NCBI GenBank assembly: GCA_937951975.1
Contig: CALGAJ010000050.1
Coordinates: 1-7,605, forward strand
Reading direction: 5' to 3'
Length of the DNA: 7,605 nt
DNA from: an uncultured Desulfotignum sp.
GTDB lineage: Bacteria; Desulfobacterota; Desulfobacteria; Desulfobacterales; Desulfobacteraceae
Within the stretch, counting starts at the first letter, position 1. Each line of letters begins with the position of its first letter. The position numbers were made by a program, and so were the translations under genes. Shown one piece after another: positions 1 through 5,327 of the stretch. Below the pieces are notes generated by a model. That model did no database searches. It was not told the origin of the DNA and worked only from the letters and a program-made list of their open reading frames with translations.

Positions 1-2
1 GG

Positions 3-485
3 AGAACCGGGACCATCCGGGAAGATGGGAAATTCGATCCGGACAAACCCGGTGTCACCAGAGATGACAACGGCATTGGCCGCGCGTTTACCCTGCCGGG
101 CACGGATGTCCGGTTCATTCTCAAAGATGTGCGCCAGGTTCAGCTGGCCAAGGCGGCACTGTCCGTGGGAATCCAGGTGATGCTGGAAAAAGCTGAAATC
201 ACCCGGGTGGACAGAACCATTCTCACCGGCGCGTTCGGGGCGAAATTCGACTGGGAAAATGCCAGAGACATCGGCATGCTGCCGCCCATGGTGTGTGAAA
301 ACGATATGATTGCCGCAGAAAATCTGGCCGGCACCGGTGCGATTCGGGCACTGCTGAACAAAACCTATGAAAAAGAAATCCGAACCCTGGCCAGACAGGT
401 GGCTTTTATCGACCTGGCGTCGGAACCCGGATTTGTTGAACGTTTTTCCGTTGCCACCCGGTTTCCAGCCCTGAATGAATTTTAA
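3..485 (+). CDS. ASKHA-domain corrinoid-activation (RamA-like) protein, C-terminal part
   Basis: An open frame enters from the left edge and runs without a stop to TAA at 483-485, giving the last 160 residues of a longer protein. The sequence reads VRQVQLAKAAL, then LTGAFGAKFDWENARDIGMLP, then a stretch rich in GTGAIRALL, and closes with IDLASEPGFVERF and RFP. This succession is typical of the C-terminal ASKHA (actin-like ATPase) domain, often labelled DUF4445, of RamA-type proteins. Those proteins carry an N-terminal 2Fe-2S ferredoxin domain and use ATP to reduce inactive Co(II) corrinoid cofactors of methyltransferases to Co(I). The LTGAFG element corresponds to the nucleotide-binding adenosine motif. 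Family members are usually 500-650 residues, so roughly three quarters lies outside the window, and the iron-sulfur domain cannot be checked. A GTG at 129 is internal, because the similarity extends upstream of it. Upstream neighbours are probably corrinoid methyltransferase genes, which is inference. Confidence 0.85.
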   Translation, partial: RTGTIREDGKFDPDKPGVTRDDNGIGRAFTLPGTDVRFILKDVRQVQLAKAALSVGIQVMLEKAEITRVDRTILTGAFGAKFDWENARDIGMLPPMVCENDMIAAENLAGTGAIRALLNKTYEKEIRTLARQVAFIDLASEPGFVERFSVATRFPALNEF

Positions 486-511
486 CGAATTTAACTCTGA
501 TGAACGGCTGT

Positions 512-540
512 TTGACGTAGTTGCACATTATGGTTACGCT
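512..540 (+). promoter_or_regulatory. Candidate sigma70-type promoter before the SYLF gene
   Basis: TTGACG at 512-517 matches the -35 consensus at five of six positions. It is followed after 17 bases by TACGCT at 535-540, a poor -10 with three of six matches. It lies in the 75-base gap between the ASKHA gene and the SYLF gene, about 20 bases before the start codon. No terminator is visible between the two genes, so read-through from upstream is also possible. Confidence 0.3.
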
Positions 541-548
541 TTCAACAT

Positions 549-555
549 GGGAGGA
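549..555 (+). promoter_or_regulatory. Strong ribosome binding site of the SYLF gene
   Basis: GGGAGGA ends five to six bases before the ATG at 561, with an A-only spacer. It is one of the two strongest Shine-Dalgarno sequences in the window. It fixes the start codon and suggests efficient translation. Confidence 0.75.
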
Positions 556-560
556 AAAAA

Positions 561-1139
561 ATGAAACGTGTCAAAATTCTGTTGCTGATAATCTGTGCCT
601 TTTTTATGACCGGCAGTGAATTTTCAGTGTTTGCCCAGGATGCCGATCAGACCCTTGCCATATTCAAAAAGTCGCCGGTTGTTCAGCCGTTTTTCGATAC
701 CGCATATGGCTATGCGGTATTTCCCACCGTAGGAAAAGGCGGCATTGCCATCGTCGGCGGTGCATATGGAAAAGGCCGGGTGTACCGGCAGGGAAGCATC
801 TCCGGACATGTGACACTGTCCAAGGTAAGTGTCGGCCCCCAGTTGGGAGGGCAGGCGTTTTCCGAAATTATTTTCTTCCAGGACAAACGGGCCTATGAAG
901 AATTCACCAGCGGTCCTTTTGAATTTGATGCGTCCATGTCCGCTGTGGTCATTACCGCCGGTGCCCAGGCAAAAGCCGGCACCGAGGGCACCACCGCAGG
1001 TGCCAGCGCCGGTCCTGACAAAGCGATACAGGCCAGAATCAGCTACACCAAAGGACTGGCCGTATTCGTCCACACCAAAGGCGGGCTGATGTATGAGGCC
1101 GCCATCGGAGGACAGAAGTTTGAGTTCACCCCGCTTTGA
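561..1139 (+). CDS. Secreted SYLF (Ysc84) domain lipid-binding protein
   Basis: The protein has 192 residues. Residues 1-25 form a signal peptide: a basic MKRVK start, a hydrophobic core, and SVFA before QDA as the likely signal peptidase I site. The mature protein is then exported, probably to the periplasm. There is no lipobox cysteine at the cleavage site. The rest is a single SYLF/Ysc84 domain. YAVFPTVGKGG (51-61), a glycine-rich GGAYGKG (66-72), VGPQLGGQAFSEIIFF (91-106) and the C-terminal GLAVFVHTKGG with FEF are the usual conserved blocks. In eukaryotes this domain binds membrane lipids and actin; bacterial members are uncharacterised exported proteins, so lipid binding here is by analogy. 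The central AGAQAKAGTEGTTAGASAG is low in complexity, as is common in the family. The gene is separated from the cardiolipin synthase gene by a possible terminator, so it may be its own transcription unit. Confidence 0.88.
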   Translation: MKRVKILLLIICAFFMTGSEFSVFAQDADQTLAIFKKSPVVQPFFDTAYGYAVFPTVGKGGIAIVGGAYGKGRVYRQGSISGHVTLSKVSVGPQLGGQAFSEIIFFQDKRAYEEFTSGPFEFDASMSAVVITAGAQAKAGTEGTTAGASAGPDKAIQARISYTKGLAVFVHTKGGLMYEAAIGGQKFEFTPL

Positions 1140-1156
1140 TGCTTTCCCGGTTATAA

Positions 1157-1188
1157 AAGCGGCAGGGATTCCCGGGCTCCCGCCGTTT
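1157..1188 (+). terminator. Candidate intrinsic terminator after the SYLF gene
   Basis: AAGCGGC (1157-1163) and GGGA (1165-1168) can pair with TCCC (1178-1181) and GCCGTTT (1182-1188). This gives about eleven pairs with one bulged A, one G-U pair and a nine-base loop. Only three T follow directly, then TTC-rich sequence, so the U tract is weak. It sits 18 bases after the SYLF stop, in the 71-base gap before the next gene. Confidence 0.45.
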
Positions 1189-1199
1189 CAGGATTCTTC

Positions 1200-1204
1200 A
1201 GGAG
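1200..1204 (+). promoter_or_regulatory. Ribosome binding site selecting the GTG start of cls
   Basis: AGGAG lies six bases before GTG at 1211 but 18 bases before the in-frame ATG at 1223. The spacing therefore favours the GTG start. The ATG has only a weak GGGTGA upstream of it. Confidence 0.55.
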
Positions 1205-1210
1205 CTGTGG

Positions 1211-2611
1211 GTGACACATATTATGAGTGAAAATGTTTTTTATTTCATCCTGGTACAGACCTCCGCCATTGTGTCCGGGATGCTGGTTCTGGGCTCTCTG
1301 GGACATATGGTTTACCAGCGCAGAGAACCGCCAAGCATGATTGCCTGGCTTCTGGCCATTATCCTGCTGCCTTACCTGGCGGTGCCTCTTTATTTCATAT
1401 TCAGGAGCCGGAAACTCAAGCGAAGGGAAAAAACCGCTCTCACACTGGCCAAAAAAGGGGAGATCCCGGATTCAAAAGCCACCCATATTGACAAGGTGCT
1501 GCGAAACAACGGCATTGCCGGCGCCACCTTAGGAAACCGTTTTTTCTTTTATACCGACGGTGTCAAAGCCTATAACATGATCATGGATCAGATCGCATCC
1601 GCCCGGCACACCATTCTCATCTCCACATATGTCTTAAGTCCGGACCCGGTGGGAAAAAACGTGCTGTCCGCCCTGACGCGGAAAGCGTCCCAGGGGGTGC
1701 AGGTGAAACTGCTCATCGACTGCATCGGATCCCTGCCCCTCTACTTTCGTCAGAAACCACTGCGAAACCTGAGAAAAGCCGGCGGACAGGTGGCGTTTTA
1801 CATGCCGCTGATGACCCGGCCGTTCCAGAACTATATCAATTTGAGAAACCACCGGAAAATCTTCATTTTTGATGATTGCACGGTTCTTTCCGGGGGTATG
1901 AACATTTCCAGAGAATATATGGGGCCTTCCCCGTATGACCAGCGGTGGACGGACATTCTGTTTTATCTTGAGGGACCGGCCGTGTTTCATTACCGGGAAA
2001 TTTTCACGGAAGACTGGAATCATACGGCTGAAAACAAACTGGCTGTTCCGGATTTCCTGCCGGAGGCCACAGGCGATGCGACTCTTCAGGTGGTGCCTTC
2101 CGGACCGGATATTCAAAGTGATGCCTTATACGAAGCCCTGCTGTTTGCCGTTTTTTCCGCCCAAGAACGCATCTGGATCGTGACACCGTATTTTGTTCCG
2201 GATAAAAGCCTGATGCAGGCGTTGGTCATTGCCTGCCACAGAGGCGTGGATGTCCGGCTCATCACCCCGGCCAGTTCCAATCACCTGGTCGCTGACCTGA
2301 GTCGGTCCAGTTTCATGCGGGATCTGAACAGCAAAGGCGTGAAAGTGCTTTTATATCCCCATGGCATGATTCATGCCAAAGCCATGCTGTTTGATAACCG
2401 GGGCGTGGTGATGGGATCTGCCAATTTTGACCAGCGCAGCCTGTTTCTCAATTATGAGGTGGTCAGTTTTGCCTATTCCAGATCCATTATCGATCCATGT
2501 GCCGCCTGGATGAACCAGTTGATTGCCGATTGCACCAGTCGTATGAAGCCGGCCGGACGGTGGCGCCGGATCAGTGAAAACCTCATGAGCGTGTTTGCAC
2601 CGCTTCTGTGA
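1211..2611 (+). CDS. cls: Cardiolipin synthase, PLD superfamily, membrane anchored
   Basis: The protein has 466 residues and is full length for bacterial cardiolipin synthases. Two hydrophobic helices (about residues 8-32 and 42-64) form the N-terminal PLDc_N membrane anchor. Two phospholipase D domains follow. Each carries an HKD motif: H214-x-K216-x4-D221 with GGMNIS after it, and H388-x-K390-x4-D395 followed by GSANFDQRS. All catalytic residues are present, so the enzyme should be active. The family condenses two phosphatidylglycerols, or phosphatidylglycerol with another phospholipid, to make cardiolipin at the inner membrane. GTG at 1211 is preferred over ATG at 1223 because AGGAG is correctly spaced only for the former. 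The next gene begins 19 bases after the stop, so the two are probably one transcription unit. A general PLD-type phospholipid transferase with other acceptors remains possible. Confidence 0.9.
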   Translation: MTHIMSENVFYFILVQTSAIVSGMLVLGSLGHMVYQRREPPSMIAWLLAIILLPYLAVPLYFIFRSRKLKRREKTALTLAKKGEIPDSKATHIDKVLRNNGIAGATLGNRFFFYTDGVKAYNMIMDQIASARHTILISTYVLSPDPVGKNVLSALTRKASQGVQVKLLIDCIGSLPLYFRQKPLRNLRKAGGQVAFYMPLMTRPFQNYINLRNHRKIFIFDDCTVLSGGMNISREYMGPSPYDQRWTDILFYLEGPAVFHYREIFTEDWNHTAENKLAVPDFLPEATGDATLQVVPSGPDIQSDALYEALLFAVFSAQERIWIVTPYFVPDKSLMQALVIACHRGVDVRLITPASSNHLVADLSRSSFMRDLNSKGVKVLLYPHGMIHAKAMLFDNRGVVMGSANFDQRSLFLNYEVVSFAYSRSIIDPCAAWMNQLIADCTSRMKPAGRWRRISENLMSVFAPLL

Positions 2612-2630
2612 CAGGCCTGGATCTGATAAC

Positions 2631-3377
2631 ATGTTTAAACCGGAAATTCCCTTATTGCGGTCACCGCTGATTCTGGAAAACAAAATCATTCCCTGTGATT
2701 TTGGTATCCTGTGCTGGAATGTTCACAAGGAAAACCTGAAACCCGAGTTCGATACCATGGTCAAAAACTGGGTCCGGCAGTTTGATATGGATATTCTCAT
2801 GTTCCAGGAGGCTGTGTTTCCGGACACGCTGTTTTCCGTGGCCGGGCTGCCCTATGCGGCAGCCGCCAACATCAGAATACGGGAACGCCATTTCGGGGTT
2901 CTGACCGCGGCCACAGCCGATATTCACACCAAAACCGATGTCATGTCCCTGGCCAGGGAAACTCTGCTCGCCACCCGGAAAAACATTCTCATGACCCGGT
3001 ACTGGCTGGGCACCGGGGATCTGCTGCTGGTGGTCAATGTGCATGCGGTCAATTTCACTTCCCTGGCCTGGTATGAATGGGAATTTTCCCGGTTGCTCAA
3101 AACCCTGCAGCACCATTCCGGCCCCATGATTCTGGCCGGAGACTTCAACTGCTGGAATCGATCCAGGCTTCAGTTCATCACGGGCCTGGCCCGGCAACTG
3201 GGCCTGCAACAGGCCCGGCCGAAACGGTCCCATCTGGTGAAACAGGCATTCGGATTTAAACTGGACCGCATCTATTTCCGCCAATTGACCCTGAACCACA
3301 TAGATGCCATGGAAAACCGCCTGTTTTCAGACCACAACCCGCTGCTGGCAAGATTTTCCTGTATCCTTCCCAAGTGA
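2631..3377 (+). CDS. Endonuclease/exonuclease/phosphatase (EEP) family protein, soluble
   Basis: The protein has 248 residues from ATG 2631. A TTG at 2595 would add 12 residues but lies inside cls and has no ribosome binding site, while a weak GGAT stands eight bases before the ATG. The metal-dependent EEP fold is read from its ordered motifs: CWNVHK with N30, FQEA with E60, VNVHA with N136 and H138, GDFN with D171 and N173, LDRIYF with D212, and SDHNPL with D234 and H235. These are the metal-binding and catalytic positions shared by exonuclease III, DNase I, inositol-phosphate phosphatases and sphingomyelinases. Sequence alone does not tell nucleic acid from phospholipid or sugar-phosphate substrates. 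No signal peptide or membrane helix is seen. Placement right after a cardiolipin synthase recalls E. coli YbhP next to ClsB, suggesting a phosphodiesterase or phosphatase role linked to phospholipids. That role is inference. Confidence 0.82.
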   Translation: MFKPEIPLLRSPLILENKIIPCDFGILCWNVHKENLKPEFDTMVKNWVRQFDMDILMFQEAVFPDTLFSVAGLPYAAAANIRIRERHFGVLTAATADIHTKTDVMSLARETLLATRKNILMTRYWLGTGDLLLVVNVHAVNFTSLAWYEWEFSRLLKTLQHHSGPMILAGDFNCWNRSRLQFITGLARQLGLQQARPKRSHLVKQAFGFKLDRIYFRQLTLNHIDAMENRLFSDHNPLLARFSCILPK

Positions 3378-3424
3378 GCCACATTTTGATTGTGTTGTGA
3401 AAATTTGTCTGATATTTCTTTTTC

Positions 3425-4516
3425 ATGAAAGAAATTCTGATGATAATCACCCTGCTGCTGGTGACCGCCACATTTTTACCTGTGTGGCGGAATCCCCACT
3501 GGACCATACGGTCCATGGATTTTCCCCGGCTGCAGCTGGCCGTGCTGGCCATGGTGCTGCTTTGTTTTCAATGGATTTTTCTTGATACCAAAACCGTGTT
3601 TTCAGGGCTGGTTATCGGAACCACAGCCATCTGTCTGATCTGGCAGCTGTGGTGGATTGTCCCTTATACCCCATTCTGGCCCAAAGAAGTTGCCTGGGCC
3701 GCCCATTGCCCTTCCAACCGCAGACTGCGTATTGTCACAGCCAATGTACTGACACCCAACCGGAATGCAAAAAAACTGATCCGGCTGGTCAAACAGTTTG
3801 ACACGGATATCCTGGTCACCCTGGAAACGGATCAATGGTGGCAGAATCACCTGGATGTTCTGGAAACGGACATGCCATATACCATCAAATGTCCGCTGGA
3901 CAATCTCTACGGCATGCATGTCTATTCACGATTGCCCCTTGAACAGGCGGAGATCACGTTTCTGGTGGAACCGGAGGTGCCGTCCATGCACACGCTGGTC
4001 CGACTGCCCGGCAAAGATACCGTGCGGATGCATTTTCTTCATCCGGCGCCGCCCAGTCCCACGGAAAATGAAGAATCTGCGGAACGCGACGCAGAACTGG
4101 TCATTGTCGCCCGGAGCCTTGAAACCAGCACACAACCCGTCATTGTGACCGGGGACCTGAATGACGTGGCCTGGTCTCCCACCACCCGCCTGTTCCGAAA
4201 AATCAGCGGGCTGCTGGATCCCCGTGTCGGCCGGGGCATGTTCAACACATTTCATACCCGGTATCCTGTGTTTCGCTGGCCCCTGGATCACATTTTTCAC
4301 AGCCGCCACTTCACGGTCTGCGCCATCAAACGTCTGCCTTCCTTTGGATCCGATCATTTTGCCCTGGCCACAGAACTGTGTTTTTCACCGGAAAAAAACG
4401 GCAATACGGACGGCCTTGAACCGGATTCCTCCGACCGGTCCTGGGCTCACGACATTGCCGAAGCTAAAAACAGACACCCCAAACAGGTACCGGCCCCTTC
4501 AGAAAATGGCCCCTGA
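3425..4516 (+). CDS. Membrane-anchored EEP family protein (YafD-like architecture)
   Basis: The protein has 363 residues. Three hydrophobic segments (about 3-20, 35-54 and 58-80) precede an EEP domain from about residue 100 to 318. Its motifs are TANV (N107), LETD (E134), FLHP (H206), GDLND (D244, N246), LDHIF (D288, H289) and GSDH (D310, H311), so the active site looks intact. The domain probably faces the periplasm or the membrane surface; topology is not certain. The substrate is unknown. Membrane-tethered EEP proteins of the YafD type are common and uncharacterised, and a phospholipid or lipid-linked phosphate ester is plausible beside cls. The last 40 residues or so are polar, rich in S, E, D and P, and probably disordered. 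The start is uncertain: ATG 3425 has a pyrimidine-rich upstream region with no Shine-Dalgarno sequence, an in-frame TGA lies at 3410-3412, and ATG 3440 is an alternative that shortens the first helix. The gap to the previous gene is 47 bases. Confidence 0.82.
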   Translation: MKEILMIITLLLVTATFLPVWRNPHWTIRSMDFPRLQLAVLAMVLLCFQWIFLDTKTVFSGLVIGTTAICLIWQLWWIVPYTPFWPKEVAWAAHCPSNRRLRIVTANVLTPNRNAKKLIRLVKQFDTDILVTLETDQWWQNHLDVLETDMPYTIKCPLDNLYGMHVYSRLPLEQAEITFLVEPEVPSMHTLVRLPGKDTVRMHFLHPAPPSPTENEESAERDAELVIVARSLETSTQPVIVTGDLNDVAWSPTTRLFRKISGLLDPRVGRGMFNTFHTRYPVFRWPLDHIFHSRHFTVCAIKRLPSFGSDHFALATELCFSPEKNGNTDGLEPDSSDRSWAHDIAEAKNRHPKQVPAPSENGP

Positions 4517-4522
4517 CCCTGA

Positions 4523-4554
4523 TGGAAAAAACAAAAACCACGTCCGGGTGTTGG
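4523..4554 (-). terminator. Candidate terminator for the CBS gene, in the convergent gap
   Basis: Read on the minus strand, a short imperfect hairpin (AACAC pairing with GTG-bulge-TT around a CCGGAC loop) is followed by a U-rich run, TTTTTGTTTTTT. It lies about 35-60 bases past the stop of the CBS gene. The stem is weak (five pairs), but the T run is good. It falls in the 69-base gap between two convergent genes, where a terminator is expected. Confidence 0.4.
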
Positions 4555-4585
4555 AGAATGCCGGCTGCCTTGCTGATGGATCATT

Positions 4586-5137
4586 TCAAATCGTGCACTC
4601 TTTCATGGTCTGGGCAACTTTTTTATAAACATCGGAAAATCGCAGCATGCCGATGAATTCATTTTTTTCCATCACAAAAAGGGTGTCGTGCCGATTGATC
4701 ACAAACAAATGAAAGCATTTGGATAGCGTGTCTTTTGCATCCACGGTCTGACCCTCGTTGGGAATCTTCACAAAATCCTTGACATGGATATCCCCGGCCT
4801 TGCGGCACAGGTCCTTGAACGGGCTCTCCCACAGGTCATATTCTTTGCGCATGCCGCTCCAGATATACTTGAGCCCGAACTTTTCCAGAGTTTTTTCCAC
4901 ATTGACCTGGTTGTATTTTTTTTCCAGCCCCTTGAACAGATCAATGGGGGAGATTTTTCCGATGACCTGTTTTTTCTCATTTTCCACCAGCAAGATCCGC
5001 TGGGAATTCTTTCCGGATAAAAACGCTTCCTGGGCCTTTTCCAGGGCCGAAAGTGCATCGTACAACGATGCGGTGTCAGCAATTTTTGGAAACTGGTCGA
5101 CCGGGACCATCAGATCCTTTACTTTCATTTTTTCCAT
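4586..5137 (-). CDS. CBS-domain pair protein
   Basis: The protein has 183 residues from ATG 5137. An upstream in-frame ATG at 5170 would add 11 residues, but AGGAGG stands five bases before the 5137 start, inside that extension, so the shorter form is chosen. It contains two CBS domains and little else. CBS1 spans about residues 6-71 (VKDLM at its start, RILLVENEKKQVIGKISPIDLF at its end) and CBS2 about 119-173 (HVKDFV, then LFVMEKNEFIGMLRFSDVYKKV). A charged linker of about 45 residues separates them. CBS pairs usually bind adenosine nucleotides (AMP, ATP, SAM) and act as energy or ligand sensors. A stand-alone pair probably regulates another protein by contact. No membrane segment, enzyme domain or DNA-binding domain is present. 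The gene is divergent from pepA and convergent with the EEP cluster, so it is transcribed alone, and its partner cannot be named from context. Confidence 0.85.
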   Translation of the reverse strand: MEKMKVKDLMVPVDQFPKIADTASLYDALSALEKAQEAFLSGKNSQRILLVENEKKQVIGKISPIDLFKGLEKKYNQVNVEKTLEKFGLKYIWSGMRKEYDLWESPFKDLCRKAGDIHVKDFVKIPNEGQTVDAKDTLSKCFHLFVINRHDTLFVMEKNEFIGMLRFSDVYKKVAQTMKECTI

Positions 5138-5142
5138 ATCAC

Positions 5143-5148
5143 CCTCCT
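5143..5148 (-). promoter_or_regulatory. Ribosome binding site selecting the internal ATG of the CBS gene
   Basis: On the minus strand this reads AGGAGG, followed by GTGAT and then ATG (5137-5135). The near-perfect Shine-Dalgarno sequence lies downstream of the first possible ATG (5170), which argues that the longer reading is not used. Confidence 0.75.
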
Positions 5149-5178
5149 GGTATTGGTTTGTCTTGTTCATCTAAAAAT

Positions 5179-5207
5179 ATAGAATAGGAAACACATCTGA
5201 AAGTCAA
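5179..5207 (-). promoter_or_regulatory. Candidate promoter of the CBS gene
   Basis: On the minus strand TTGACT (5207-5202) matches the -35 consensus at five of six positions. The -10 is ambiguous: TTCTAT (5184-5179) at 17-base spacing, TATTCT (5186-5181) at 15, or TATATT (5181-5176), the best hexamer but at 20. The predicted leader is about 35 bases and includes the unused upstream ATG. Confidence 0.45.
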
Positions 5208-5219
5208 TGAATTTTGAAA

Positions 5220-5233
5220 TTTTCCCGGGAAAA
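5220..5233. promoter_or_regulatory. Perfect 14-bp palindrome between divergent promoters
   Basis: TTTTCCCGGGAAAA is fully self-complementary. It lies about 13 bases from the -35 of the minus-strand promoter and 16 bases from the -35 of the plus-strand promoter, a natural place for an operator controlling both. The regulator is not identifiable from the sequence, and a chance palindrome cannot be excluded. Confidence 0.4.
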
Positions 5234-5249
5234 ACATCCGGTGAAACCG

Positions 5250-5278
5250 CTGACATATTTGTGGATCTGTGATAAAAT
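5250..5278 (+). promoter_or_regulatory. Sigma70-type promoter of pepA
   Basis: CTGACA (5250-5255) and TAAAAT (5273-5278) each match consensus at five of six positions, with the optimal 17-base spacing. A TG dinucleotide at 5270-5271 gives an extended -10. The predicted start is near 5285, leaving a leader of about 43 bases before the ATG at 5328. This is the best promoter in the window. Confidence 0.7.
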
Positions 5279-5288
5279 TATGAGATAC

Positions 5289-5302
5289 GTAACTTTTGTT
5301 AC
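5289..5302 (+). repeat. Inverted repeat GTAAC-TTTT-GTTAC at the pepA transcription start
   Basis: Five-base arms flank a TTTT centre just downstream of the predicted transcription start of pepA. It could be an operator half-site pair or a small leader hairpin. It is too short and unsupported by a T run to be a terminator. Confidence 0.35.
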
Positions 5303-5317
5303 CTGATTCCAAGCAAT

Positions 5318-5321
5318 GGAG
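5318..5321 (+). promoter_or_regulatory. Ribosome binding site selecting the second ATG of pepA
   Basis: GGAG lies six bases before ATG 5328 and overlaps the G of an upstream in-frame ATG at 5316. The upstream ATG has no Shine-Dalgarno sequence of its own, so 5328 is the likelier start. Confidence 0.6.
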
Positions 5322-5327
5322 ACCTTC

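Noticed and set aside
2661..3299. Long open frame on the minus strand opposite the first EEP gene (212 codons), and similar antisense frames opposite cls, pepA and the SYLF gene
   Set aside because: Their translations are low-complexity or proline/glycine-rich, match no family, and mirror strongly supported genes with intact catalytic motifs on the plus strand.
3383..3404. Hairpin ATTTT...AAAAT between the two EEP genes as a terminator
   Set aside because: The stem is five A-T pairs with a 12-base loop and no U tract, so it is too unstable.
3381..3420. Promoter in the gap before the membrane EEP gene (TTGATT at 3386-3391)
   Set aside because: No acceptable -10 lies at 16-18 bases; the nearest candidates match only three positions. 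AT-richness alone can explain the resemblance.
5135..5170. Longer N-terminus of the CBS protein starting at the ATG at 5170
   Set aside because: The strong AGGAGG lies inside this extension and is ideally spaced for the ATG at 5137, and the extra 11 residues are not part of the CBS fold.
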